Positions 1 through 6,119 of a stretch of 8,620 bases of DNA are shown piece by piece. The DNA comes from Anaerolineales bacterium (GTDB lineage: Bacteria > Chloroflexota > Anaerolineae > Anaerolineales > UBA4823): contig JAOAHK010000073.1 in assembly GCA_026415275.1 (NCBI GenBank), positions 1-8,620 of the forward strand. The letters are read 5' to 3'. The notes under the pieces are model-generated. The model was not told the origin of the DNA, did not search any database, and saw only the letters and a list, made by a program, of their open reading frames with translations. The position numbers and the translations under genes are program-made. Position 1 is the stretch's first letter. Each line of letters opens with the position of its first letter.

Positions 1-2
1 CA

Positions 3-179
3 GCAAGTATGCTCATAGATGGAATCGCCAATCATGTCTCAGCTGCCTTCGACAACAACAATCTGGCAATGATCGCCTATTCGAAATGGAAGTTGAATCC
101 GATAAACATGAGCAGTGATCTTGATCTCAAGATTGCCTATGAGCGGCTGGGGCTCTTTCTTCCGTTGGTTTTGAAATAG
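3..179 (+). CDS. C-terminal end of an unrecognised protein (partial, 5' end outside window)
   Basis: An open frame runs from the window edge to a TAG stop and encodes 58 residues ending in GLFLPLVLK. No start is needed inside the window, so this is read as the tail of a gene that begins upstream. The segment has a mixed composition (several Asn, Asp and Tyr, ending in a short hydrophobic stretch) and no motif I recognise. A short open frame at a window edge could also arise by chance. Support for it being real is that greA has its own promoter and a long non-coding stretch follows this stop. I assign no function. Confidence 0.4.
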   Translation, partial: ASMLIDGIANHVSAAFDNNNLAMIAYSKWKLNPINMSSDLDLKIAYERLGLFLPLVLK

Positions 180-422
180 TTGCAGAATAAAGAGTCATAA
201 ACCGATGTAATTTTTACCGACATCTTTCTCGCCCTTTATTGATTGGGTTTCCTTTCGCCTTGATGGTGAGATGGTTTGAGTTTGTGGCAGCTCAAATGAA
301 TTTGTTCTCCGCACAAGCTATCACACAACGAACACCCTGAAGGTTACTTTTCTCTACTGATTGTGCATCGGGCGAAAGCTTTCTTTTAAGCAATCGCTCG
401 TTCGCAACGCTTTTCTGTTATC
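180..422. other. Non-coding stretch upstream of the greA promoter
   Basis: No convincing coding frame is visible on either strand. It holds a small inverted repeat (TTTGAG at 275-280 with CTCAAA at 291-296), a weak hairpin candidate (GATGT/ACATC near 204-225) followed by a T-rich tract that might end the upstream transcript, and a perfect 10-bp palindrome GAAAGCTTTC at 374-383. None of these is strong enough to name as a terminator or operator. Together with the promoter and leader that follow, the gene-free region is about 385 bp. Confidence 0.4.
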
Positions 423-451
423 TTGTCAAACTAGGTGGGTTATGCTAAAAT
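423..451 (+). promoter_or_regulatory. Sigma-70-type promoter for greA
   Basis: TTGTCA at 423-428 and TAAAAT at 446-451 are separated by exactly 17 bp, and a TG dinucleotide at 443-444 gives an extended -10. Transcription would start near 458, leaving a leader of about 108 nt before the greA start codon. This is the best promoter match in the non-coding region and lies on the strand of the next gene. Confidence 0.7.
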
Positions 452-457
452 AACTGC

Positions 458-495
458 GCGGCGAAACGGAAAATTCATTGTCTTCCCTCCGCCGC
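458..495 (+). other. Possible 5' hairpin in the greA leader
   Basis: GCGGCG at 458-463 is complementary to CGCCGC at 490-495, and GGAA at 468-471 can pair with TTCC at 483-486 inside it. The outer stem begins at the predicted transcript start, so it could cap the 5' end of the greA mRNA. The loop is large and asymmetrical, and no known riboswitch pattern is recognised. This may be no more than a chance fold. Confidence 0.3.
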
Positions 496-565
496 TATTC
501 GTTTTCTATGATGCAAAACGAACACGATGTGAGTTCAATAACTTTGTAAGGGATGGGATATTTCT

Positions 566-1030
566 ATGCCTGTGACATACTTGACGCGCGAAGGTTACGA
601 TAAACTCCAAGAAGAATTGGAGTTCTTAAGGACGGTCAAGCGGCGCGAGGTCGCCGAACGCCTACACGAGGCAATGGAAGGCGGCGAATTGATCGAGGAT
701 GCCGAATATGAAGCTGCCAAAAATGAGCAAGCCTTTGTCGAGGGACGCATTCATGAATTGGAGACCATTTTGGCGAACGCTCGGATTATCGATCCTAGCC
801 TGAGCCGCAGTGAGATCGTTCAAGTTGGCGCAAAAGTCACAATTCAAGAGGGGAGTAACGAACCAGAAACTTATATCATTGTCGGTCCAGCAGAGGCCAA
901 TCCTCGTATGGGGCGAATTTCGAATGAGTCCCCCTTGGGTCGAGCGTTGTTGGATCACCGGATTGGCGATGAAGTTCGTGTGGACGCGCCAGACGGACCC
1001 TTCACCGTCAAAATTTTGAAGGTGGAATAG
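566..1030 (+). CDS. greA: Transcription elongation factor GreA
   Basis: GreA binds the secondary channel of RNA polymerase and stimulates cleavage of the backtracked 3' RNA end, rescuing stalled complexes. The 154-residue product is of normal length. It has the N-terminal coiled coil (about residues 8-75), the hairpin-tip motif GGELIEDAEYEAAKNEQAF at 39-57, and the C-terminal FKBP-like domain (about 80-154) with the family's late 'SPLGRALL' segment. The tip acid usually present as Asp41 in E. coli GreA is Glu41 here, while Glu44 is kept. The start is preceded by a modest purine-rich Shine-Dalgarno (AAGGGATGGG, 548-557). The gene has its own promoter and is followed by a hairpin terminator, after which comes lysS. 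Identification is secure. The effect of Glu41 on cleavage activity is not known from the sequence. Confidence 0.96.
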   Translation: MPVTYLTREGYDKLQEELEFLRTVKRREVAERLHEAMEGGELIEDAEYEAAKNEQAFVEGRIHELETILANARIIDPSLSRSEIVQVGAKVTIQEGSNEPETYIIVGPAEANPRMGRISNESPLGRALLDHRIGDEVRVDAPDGPFTVKILKVE

Positions 1031-1034
1031 GGTT

Positions 1035-1053
1035 GGGGCAACGATAATGCCCC
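1035..1053 (+). promoter_or_regulatory. Alternative hairpin overlapping the greA-lysS terminator
   Basis: GGGGCA at 1035-1040 can pair with TGCCCC at 1048-1053 across a 7-nt loop. The second arm is also the first arm of the stronger terminator hairpin (1049-1077), so the two folds exclude each other. A ribosome at the greA stop codon (1028-1030) would probably cover the first arm. This is the geometry of an attenuator, but it could be coincidence in a G/C-run-rich spot. Confidence 0.4.
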
Positions 1054-1084
1054 GCGTCTTGCATTGTGGCGCGGGGCTTTTTTT
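1049..1084 (+). terminator. Intrinsic terminator between greA and lysS
   Basis: GCCCCGCG at 1049-1056 pairs perfectly with CGCGGGGC at 1070-1077 (8 bp, 13-nt loop), followed directly by seven T residues (1078-1084). This is a typical Rho-independent terminator. The lysS start codon is only 22 bp further on, leaving no room for a lysS promoter in between. Transcripts reaching lysS must therefore read through this hairpin. Confidence 0.85.
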
Positions 1085-1095
1085 ATCTCAAACTC

Positions 1096-1101
1096 GAGGT
1101 G
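1096..1101 (+). promoter_or_regulatory. Ribosome binding site that fixes the lysS start
   Basis: GAGGTG lies 5 nt before the ATG at 1107. The longer reading frame opening at 1047 would start inside the terminator hairpin and add 20 residues unlike LysRS, so the ATG at 1107 is preferred. Confidence 0.75.
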
Positions 1102-1106
1102 CTATT

Positions 1107-2630
1107 ATGCCTGCTGAATACACCAACTTAGAGAAGATCCGCCTAGAGAAGTTAGAAGCCCTCAAACATCGGGGAATTGAAACTTACCCCACACGCGCTC
1201 AGCGTACACATACGAGCCGTCAAGCCATAGCGGCTTTTGAAGAAGCGGAGAAGAAAGGCGATGCTCAGCCTGTTCGAGCGATTGTTGCCGGTCGTATCCG
1301 TTCGATGCGAGTCATGGGAAAGATTACCTTCTCCCATATTGAAGATGGCGACGGGCGGCTCCAATTATTCTTGCGCGCCGATGAGATCGGAGAAGAAGCG
1401 TTAGAAATCTTTAACCGTGATTTGGATATTGGCGACTTTGTTCAGGCAAATGGTGAAATGTTCCGCACCAAAGCCGGTGAAGTGACGCTAAAAGTCCAAG
1501 AATATCGCCTCTTGGCAAAGTCCATTACACCCTTGCCAGCCGCCAAGGATGAGGTCATTGACGGTAAAGTGGTTCGCCATACAGTTCTAGCGGATCCAGA
1601 GATGCGCTATCGCCAACGTTATGCCGACTTGGCGGTGAACCCTGAAGTACGTCAAATTTTTCGCACTCGAGCAGCGATTGTGCGTGCATTGCGCGAATAT
1701 TTAGATGGACTAGGATTTCTGGAAGTCGAGACGCCAATTTTGCAGCCGATTTATGGCGGTGCAGCACCCAGGCCCTTCACCACCTATCACAATCAACTGA
1801 AGCAAACGCTTTATCTACGCATTTCTTTTGAGCTTTACCTGAAACGCCTATTGGTGGGGAATTTGGAACGCGTTTATGAGATTGGGCGAGATTTTCGCAA
1901 TGAAGGAGTCGACCGTACACACAACCCCGAATTCACCCAATTGGAGTTTTATTGTGCCTACGCCGATTATCTCCAGGTCATGGAAATGACTGAACAGATG
2001 ATCGCTTATGTTGCTGACAAAGTGCTTGGAACCCGTCAATTCTCATATCAGGGCAACACCATTGACGTTAATCCCCCTTGGCGGCGATTAGAACTTCGCC
2101 AAGGGTTATTTGATGTGACCGGCATCGATATTCAGGCTTGTCCAACTACTGCCGATCTTCAGCGGGCAATGCGGGAAAAGAATTTACCTTATGACCCTAA
2201 CGCTCCACGGGGAAAACTGATCGATGGGTTGATCGGCGATTACTTAGAGCCAACCTTGATTCAGCCCACATTCCTTTACGATTACCCGCGCGATATCTCG
2301 CCCTTGGCGAAGAGCAAACCTGGCGATCCGCAAACGGTGGAACGCTTCGAAGGTTTCATTGCCGGAATGGAATTATGCAATGCTTTTACAGAACTCAATG
2401 ATCCCTTGGATCAAGAGCAACGTTTCTTGGAGATGGGACGCGATTACGAAGCGGAAGACGAGCAGCGTCATCCCATGGACGAAGATTATCTGCGCGCCAT
2501 GCGCTATGGGATGCCACCCAATGGCGGATTTGGCATGGGTATTGACCGCCTGACAATGTTGTTAACCGATTCGCCCAATATCCGCGAGGTGATTCTGTTC
2601 CCTCATTTGCGTGAGCGAGAGGGCGAATAG
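1107..2630 (+). CDS. lysS: Lysyl-tRNA synthetase, class II
   Basis: This enzyme charges tRNA-Lys with lysine using ATP, in the cytoplasm. From the ATG at 1107 the product is 507 residues, close to the 505 of E. coli LysS. It has the N-terminal OB-fold anticodon-binding domain (about 55-137, including GRIRSMRVMGKITFSHIEDG), class II motif 1 (FLEVETPILQPIYGGAAPRPF, 204-224), motif 2 (YEIGRDFRNEGVDRTHNPEFT, about 257-277) and motif 3 (GGFGMGIDRLTMLL, 473-486, ending in ILFPHLR). The linker after the OB-fold (about 144-165) is roughly a dozen residues longer than in E. coli. The GAGGTG ribosome binding site sits just after the greA terminator, so expression depends on read-through or on a promoter inside greA. 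The serS promoter starts 3 bp after the stop codon. Confidence 0.97.
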   Translation: MPAEYTNLEKIRLEKLEALKHRGIETYPTRAQRTHTSRQAIAAFEEAEKKGDAQPVRAIVAGRIRSMRVMGKITFSHIEDGDGRLQLFLRADEIGEEALEIFNRDLDIGDFVQANGEMFRTKAGEVTLKVQEYRLLAKSITPLPAAKDEVIDGKVVRHTVLADPEMRYRQRYADLAVNPEVRQIFRTRAAIVRALREYLDGLGFLEVETPILQPIYGGAAPRPFTTYHNQLKQTLYLRISFELYLKRLLVGNLERVYEIGRDFRNEGVDRTHNPEFTQLEFYCAYADYLQVMEMTEQMIAYVADKVLGTRQFSYQGNTIDVNPPWRRLELRQGLFDVTGIDIQACPTTADLQRAMREKNLPYDPNAPRGKLIDGLIGDYLEPTLIQPTFLYDYPRDISPLAKSKPGDPQTVERFEGFIAGMELCNAFTELNDPLDQEQRFLEMGRDYEAEDEQRHPMDEDYLRAMRYGMPPNGGFGMGIDRLTMLLTDSPNIREVILFPHLREREGE

Positions 2631-2633
2631 AGC

Positions 2634-2661
2634 TTGACAGCCTTGGATGGTTGGGTATAAT
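2634..2661 (+). promoter_or_regulatory. Near-consensus promoter for the T-box leader and serS
   Basis: TTGACA at 2634-2639 and TATAAT at 2656-2661 are both perfect sigma-70 hexamers, spaced 16 bp. The -35 box begins 3 bp after the lysS stop. Transcription would begin near 2668, just ahead of the structured leader. A strong constitutive promoter feeding a conditional terminator is the expected T-box design. Confidence 0.85.
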
Positions 2662-2667
2662 TTTTCA

Positions 2668-2966
2668 AACGAACAATAAAGGCGCACGCGGAAACAAGTA
2701 ACTGCCCGCCTTCGTACAGAGAGCTGCCGGTAGGTGTAAGGCGGTCGGGGCAGACAGTGAAATCCCCTCCGCTGGTCTGAGTCAGACCCGCTGCCCTCGC
2801 AGGGAGGTTGTCGGTAAAAAAACAAACGCAGCCTCGTAAGAGGGAACGGTGAAGCCCGTTACAGCTTCCAACGAGGCCATTCAACCTTGGCATAGCTTTC
2901 GGAGCGATGGCAAAAGCAGGTGGCACCACGAGCACCCCCTCGTCCTGCAGTTGAGGGGGTGCTTTT
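2668..2966 (+). ncRNA. T-box riboswitch (tRNA-Ser-sensing leader of serS)
   Basis: The roughly 300-nt leader shows T-box landmarks in order. These are AGTA at 2697-2700 and GAA at 2759-2761 (the two sides of the specifier loop); CTGCCC 2702-2707 pairing with GGGCAG 2748-2753 (upper Stem I); AGAGAG at 2718-2723 with a distal stem CTGCC/GGCGG; a Stem III-like helix GCCTCGT 2831-2837 with ACGAGGC 2871-2877; and the T-box AGGTGGCACCACG at 2918-2930, followed by a terminator. The bulge reads UGGC, and C would pair with G73, the usual discriminator of bacterial tRNA-Ser. Two serine UCC triplets (2763-2765 and 2768-2770) lie after the GAA, and I cannot decide by eye which is the specifier. By family knowledge, uncharged tRNA stabilises the antiterminator and turns serS on when charged tRNA-Ser is scarce. 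Confidence 0.9.
2931..2966 (+). terminator. T-box attenuator terminator before serS
   Basis: AGCACCCCCTC (2931-2941) pairs perfectly with GAGGGGGTGCT (2953-2963), an 11-bp stem with an 11-nt loop that runs into a short T tract (2963-2966). It starts just after the T-box sequence, so forming the antiterminator would compete with this stem. The T tract is only four residues, but the stem is very stable. Confidence 0.88.
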
Positions 2967-2996
2967 GATTAACCTGATGCGTGAGGAGAGACACGA

Positions 2997-4274
2997 ATGA
3001 TCGATCTAAATTTCTTACGGGAGCAACCCGATGTGGTGCGGGAGGCGATGCGCAATCGCCAATTAGACCCTACTCCTGTTGACGAAGTTCTTCAGTTCGA
3101 TGCTCAGCGACGAGCTTTGATCCAAGAAGTGGAAGCCCTCAAAGCGGAGCGAAATGCGGTTTCCAAAGAGATTGGCAAGATCAAAGAGCCAAGCGAAAGA
3201 CAAGCCAGAATTGAAGCCATGCGCCAGGTGGGAGATCGCATTGCCGAGTTGGATGAGCAATTGCGCCACGTGGAAAACCAACTCCAAGGTGTGCTGGCGA
3301 CGATTCCCAACCTGCCCGACCCGCGCACGCCAGTGGGCAAGGACGAGAACGAGAATGTTGTCTTGAAAACCGTGGGGGATTTGCCTAAGTTCGATTTTGA
3401 ACCTCAACCCCATTGGGATCTGGGCGTTAGGTTGGGCATCCTTAATTTTGATCAAGGGGTAAAGATTACCGGTTCACGCTTTTATGTCTTAAGCGGCTTG
3501 GGTGCCCGTTTACAACGCGCCCTAATTGCCTTCATGCTCGATTTACATGCCAAACAAGGTTATTTAGAAAAATATCCTCCCTTTATGGTCAAGGGACAAA
3601 CTCTCTTCGGTGCCGGGCAATTACCCAAGTTCCAAGATAACCTTTATCGTGACCACGAAGAAGATTTATGGATGGTACCTACCGCGGAGGTTCCGTTGAC
3701 TGGCTTGCACATAGATGAGATTCTTGAGGAGAGCACATTGCCCCGCCGCTACACAGCTTACACACCCTGTTTCCGCCGTGAGAAGATGAGCGCCGGTCGG
3801 GATGTGCGGGGTATCAAACGCGGCCATCAATTCGATAAAGTGGAAATGTATATTTTCTGCAAGCCAGAGGACTCCGATCAAGAGCTGGAAAAGATGCGTC
3901 AGGATGCAGAGGAAACTTGCGCATTGTTGGGATTACCTTATCGGGTCAAACAACTTTGCACCGGTGATTTGGGTTTTGGCTCGGCAATAACCTATGATAT
4001 CGAGGTGTGGGCAGCAGGATGTGGAGAGTGGTTAGAAGTCTCTTCAGTGTCGAATGTCACTGATTTTCAAGCACGTCGAGCAAATATCAAATATCGCCCA
4101 GGCGATAGTGGGAAAGCGCGCTTCTTACACACCTTGAACGGATCGGGTTTAGGTCTGCCGCGTACCTTAATTGCTGTTATGGAAAACTATCAACAGGCGG
4201 ATGGCAGTATCTTGGTTCCCGAAGTTTTACAACCATGGATGGGAGGTGTGGATGTCATTCGGGGAGAGTATTAA
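2997..4274 (+). CDS. serS: Seryl-tRNA synthetase, class II
   Basis: SerRS charges tRNA-Ser (and tRNA-Sec where present) with serine. The 425-residue product has the usual length and layout. The N-terminal long coiled-coil arm that grips the tRNA extra arm covers about 27-105. It is followed by the catalytic core with TAEVPLT (229-235), motif 2 ([21 protein letters not shown], about 252-272, then HQFDKVEMY), [18 protein letters not shown] (336-353) and motif 3 ([20 protein letters not shown], 380-399, then [13 protein letters not shown]). The start is preceded by AGGAG (2984-2988) 8 nt upstream. Expression is controlled by the T-box leader. The DUF456 gene follows 17 bp later and is probably cotranscribed. 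All key motifs look intact. Confidence 0.98.
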   Translation: MIDLNFLREQPDVVREAMRNRQLDPTPVDEVLQFDAQRRALIQEVEALKAERNAVSKEIGKIKEPSERQARIEAMRQVGDRIAELDEQLRHVENQLQGVLATIPNLPDPRTPVGKDENENVVLKTVGDLPKFDFEPQPHWDLGVRLGILNFDQGVKITGSRFYVLSGLGARLQRALIAFMLDLHAKQGYLEKYPPFMVKGQTLFGAGQLPKFQDNLYRDHEEDLWMVPTAEVPLTGLHIDEILEESTLPRRYTAYTPCFRREKMSAGRDVRGIKRGHQFDKVEMYIFCKPEDSDQELEKMRQDAEETCALLGLPYRVKQLCTGDLGFGSAITYDIEVWAAGCGEWLEVSSVSNVTDFQARRANIKYRPGDSGKARFLHTLNGSGLGLPRTLIAVMENYQQADGSILVPEVLQPWMGGVDVIRGEY

Positions 4275-4291
4275 TCTTTTAGGATAGTAGC

Positions 4292-4789
4292 ATGGAAAGT
4301 TGGTTGGAGACATCGATCTTCTGGATTACCCAAATTGTGATGATCATTGGACTGATTGGCTTAATTGTGCCTGTTTTTCCGGGCTTGGTGGTGATGTGGT
4401 TAGCGGGCTTGGGATACGGAGTTGTGCAAGGTTTTACCACGCTGGGTTGGGTGGTGTTTGCCTTACTGACCATCTTGATGCTCATCGGCACAGTCATCGA
4501 TAATATCCTTATGGGAGCAGGCGCAAAGCAAGGAGGAGCGTCCTGGACAGGGATTGGGATTGCATTGCTCGCTGGTTTGGTAGGCACAATTGTATTCCCC
4601 CCTCTAGGAGGCATCCTTGCTGCGCCTTTGGTTGTACTGCTTTTTGAATATTACCGCCAAAGAGATTGGCAAAAGGCATGGGCAGCTTTACAGGGGCTTG
4701 CCCTTGGCTGGGGATTGAGTTTTTTGGCGCGCTTCGCCATCGGCTTGGGGATGATGGGTCTCTGGTGGCTATGGGTTTGGAAGGGTTAG
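4292..4789 (+). CDS. DUF456 family membrane protein
   Basis: A 165-residue, strongly hydrophobic protein of the DUF456 (PF04306) type, whose function is not established. Membrane segments are predicted by eye at about 11-41 (split by the family's PVFPG turn at 27-31), 46-70, 88-119 (two short helices joined by FPPLGG) and 137-162. The central GAKQGGASWTG loop (77-87) is the other family hallmark. Glycine-rich helices and the duplicated G/P turns suggest a compact integral membrane protein. AGGA at 4281-4284 serves as ribosome binding site. Lying 17 bp after serS without an intervening terminator, it is probably on the serS transcript and thus under the T-box. Nothing in the sequence links it mechanistically to tRNA charging. 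Confidence 0.85.
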   Translation: MESWLETSIFWITQIVMIIGLIGLIVPVFPGLVVMWLAGLGYGVVQGFTTLGWVVFALLTILMLIGTVIDNILMGAGAKQGGASWTGIGIALLAGLVGTIVFPPLGGILAAPLVVLLFEYYRQRDWQKAWAALQGLALGWGLSFLARFAIGLGMMGLWWLWVWKG

Positions 4790-4821
4790 AGGTGCTTGGC
4801 AAGTTTTGGCTTTTTGTTATG

Positions 4822-4839
4822 CTTAGACTGGTCTATAAG
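4822..4839 (+). promoter_or_regulatory. Inverted repeat upstream of the antitoxin gene, candidate operator
   Basis: TAGAC (4824-4828) and GTCTA (4831-4835) form a perfect 5+2+5 palindrome, extendable to CTTAGAC and GTCTATAAG with one bulged T. It ends 7 nt before the antitoxin ATG. Phd/YefM antitoxins repress their own promoters by binding short palindromes in this position, so autorepression is a reasonable inference. TATAAG within the right arm (4834-4839) could be a -10 box, but no good -35 accompanies it. Confidence 0.45.
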
Positions 4840-4846
4840 AGAGAAA

Positions 4847-5083
4847 ATGTCTTCCGTTAGTTCATACGAAGCCAAAACTCGATTTACAGAGTTGATCCGC
4901 CGTGTGCGGCGGGGGGAGCGCATTACCATTACGGTTCACGGTGTTCCAGTCGCTGTGTTGTCGCCGGTGGAGACTCAGTCTACCCAATCCATCCCTGAGA
5001 GCATTTCCAAAATCAAAACTTTGCGGCGCGGGCGAACTCTCGGCATTGCGATTAAGGACATAATCGAAGAAGGTCGGCTATGA
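4847..5083 (+). CDS. Phd/YefM-family antitoxin, partner of a PIN toxin
   Basis: A 78-residue protein with the Phd/YefM fold. The N-terminal DNA-binding half carries SSYEAKTRFTELIRRVRRGE (5-24) followed by the beta strands RITITVHGVPVAVLSPV (25-41). The C-terminal tail with LRRGRTLGIAIKDIIEEGRL (59-78) is the toxin-binding type often paired with PIN-domain (VapC-like) RNases. It would neutralise the toxin and repress its own operon. I chose the ATG at 4847. A TTG-initiated extension back to 4796 would add 17 residues without resemblance to the family. The stop overlaps the toxin ATG (ATGA), showing an original two-gene operon. The toxin is destroyed, so this is now an orphan antitoxin with no visible damage of its own. 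Confidence 0.85.
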   Translation: MSSVSSYEAKTRFTELIRRVRRGERITITVHGVPVAVLSPVETQSTQSIPESISKIKTLRRGRTLGIAIKDIIEEGRL

Positions 5084-5230
5084 CCGACCGCTTCGTGTTG
5101 GATGCTTCTCTCATCTTTCCACTTATGATGCTGTCTATTTGGAGTTTGCCTTACGCCAAATTTGCCCTTAGCAACTTTGGATGAAGCCCTGCGTCAGGCA
5201 GCAAAACAATGTCGGGTGAAAGTCTTATAA
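5080..5230 (+). pseudogene. Remnant of a PIN-domain (VapC-like) toxin gene
   Basis: The frame starting at 5080 overlaps the antitoxin stop and encodes MTDRFVLDASLI, the typical first strand of a PIN domain with its first catalytic Asp. It then runs out of frame and stops after 34 residues. From 5124 another frame gives YDAVYLEFALRQ, and from 5162 a third frame gives LPLATLDEALRQAAKQCRVKVL before the TAA at 5228. These are the normal C-terminal PIN segments in the right order. An intact gene would be about 130-140 codons, so roughly 85-90 central codons, including the second acidic residue, have been deleted. One base also seems lost near CAAATTT (5157-5163). No functional nuclease can be made. 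Confidence 0.82.
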
Positions 5231-5281
5231 GTCACTCGGCCGATCCTGCAACCGATGGTGATGGATTGTGTGGCTTCTGGG

Positions 5282-5857
5282 CTAGGGTTGGATGTAGGTG
5301 ATGCCGACTCCCATGCGGTCTAATCCTTCGGTTGCCCAATACTCCATAAAGGTTGAGTCTTCGCCTAGGACGGAGTAAAGGACAGGAATGGCACGCGGGT
5401 CGCCGATCAGGGCGAGGGCGCGCACTGCTTCTAGACGAACTGTTGGGTTGCCATTTTTGACCGCTAAGATCAAATCTGGCACGGCTTGATGCCCAATCGC
5501 AATCAAGGCATCGGCGGCTAAGCGGGAGAGAAGTTTGTCTGAGCTTGCCAGCGCTTCCAAGAGAGTCGGCACAGCCTCAAAGGTGGGTTGGTGGCGTAAG
5601 CCCAGCGCGGCGCATTGGCGAACGTTGATGTCAGGGTCTTTGAGCGCTTTGATCAGCGCAGTTTTGGATTGCGGCGAGGGAATTTGAGCCAAAGCGCGCA
5701 ACGCCCACCAGCGTTGATCGCTATCGGCAGAGTTTGCTAGTTCTAATAGAGGATCAAGTGCTTGCTCGCCAAATTTTGCCAGAGCGAGTGCAGCTTTTTC
5801 TGCGTTTTCGTCCTCTCCGCCGATAAGCTGCTGAAGGAGCGCTTCTAACTCTGACAT
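5282..5857 (-). CDS. HEAT-repeat (PBS lyase-like) protein
   Basis: A 191-residue alpha-helical repeat protein. Five HEAT-type units of about 30 residues can be read (approximately 17-44, 45-74, 76-106, 107-136 and 138-166). They have recurring patterns such as RWWALRALAQI, VRQCAALGLRH, SRLAADALIAIG and VRLEAVRALALIGDPRAIPVL. The last of these is the hallmark of short PBS-lyase HEAT repeats. No signal peptide, membrane segment or catalytic domain is visible, so it is probably a cytoplasmic scaffold or protein-binding module with an unknown partner. Its start lies 1 bp after the stop of the Trm112-like gene and has no clear Shine-Dalgarno of its own, which suggests translational coupling. Functions of such small HEAT proteins cannot be read from sequence. 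Confidence 0.85.
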   Translation of the reverse strand: MSELEALLQQLIGGEDENAEKAALALAKFGEQALDPLLELANSADSDQRWWALRALAQIPSPQSKTALIKALKDPDINVRQCAALGLRHQPTFEAVPTLLEALASSDKLLSRLAADALIAIGHQAVPDLILAVKNGNPTVRLEAVRALALIGDPRAIPVLYSVLGEDSTFMEYWATEGLDRMGVGITYIQP

Positions 5858-5858
5858 C

Positions 5859-6077
5859 TTACTCAGCGGGGGGAGGAACAGGGAGCTGTTCCTTTGGCAC
5901 GGTGATCCACTTATCCCCTTCGTCGATCAACATGATGGGAATATCCTCTTTGATCGGGTACTTTCGTCCGCAGTCGGGGCAGATCAGCCAGCTTTCACGA
6001 TAATATTCGAGAGGATGATCGACGGTTTGAATGCAGACCGGACAGCGCAGGATTTCAAGCAAGTCTTGAGCGACCAT
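5859..6077 (-). CDS. Trm112-like zinc-binding protein
   Basis: A 72-residue protein of the bacterial Trm112 family (PF03966, YcaR-like). It begins LLEILRCPVC and carries two CxxC pairs, C12/C15 and C33/C36, which should bind one zinc. It also has the family's GRKYPIKEDIPIMLIDE stretch (37-53). Eukaryotic and archaeal Trm112 activates several methyltransferases, and the role of the bacterial versions is less clear. No methyltransferase gene is adjacent here. The start has a perfect GGAGG (6084-6088 on this strand) 6 nt upstream. A consensus promoter lies just ahead, so this is the first gene of a two-gene unit with the HEAT-repeat protein. The Pro-rich tail (VPVPPPAE) is probably disordered. 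Confidence 0.9.
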   Translation of the reverse strand: MVAQDLLEILRCPVCIQTVDHPLEYYRESWLICPDCGRKYPIKEDIPIMLIDEGDKWITVPKEQLPVPPPAE

Positions 6078-6119
6078 TCAAAACCTCCGTTTAGTTATGA
6101 TTCCTTATGGTTGGAGGTC

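Noticed and set aside
374..383. Palindrome GAAAGCTTTC as an operator
   Set aside because: A single 10-bp AT-rich palindrome about 40 bp upstream of the promoter occurs easily by chance, and no second copy was seen nearby.
1047..1106. An N-terminal extension of lysS starting at the upstream ATG
   Set aside because: It would start inside the terminator hairpin, and the 20 added residues do not resemble LysRS. The ATG at 1107 has a good GAGGTG site and gives the normal family length.
2562..2935. Open frames on the minus strand across the lysS end and serS leader
   Set aside because: They are antisense to lysS and the T-box RNA, and their residue patterns (Arg/Cys/Pro-rich) fit no protein family. 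The T-box explains this DNA.
3063..3455. A 130-codon minus-strand frame inside serS
   Set aside because: It is a shadow of the SerRS coiled-coil arm. serS is fully intact on the other strand.
4796..4823. TTGGCA with TATGCT as a promoter for the antitoxin
   Set aside because: The spacing is 16 bp and the -10 match is poor. The gene could equally be read from the serS transcript.
4796..4846. A TTG-initiated longer start for the antitoxin
   Set aside because: The extra residues are hydrophobic and unlike Phd/YefM N-termini. It would also place the candidate operator inside the coding region.
5231..5281. A bidirectional terminator between the convergent toxin remnant and HEAT-repeat gene
   Set aside because: No stable stem with a T-run was found on either strand in this 51-bp gap.
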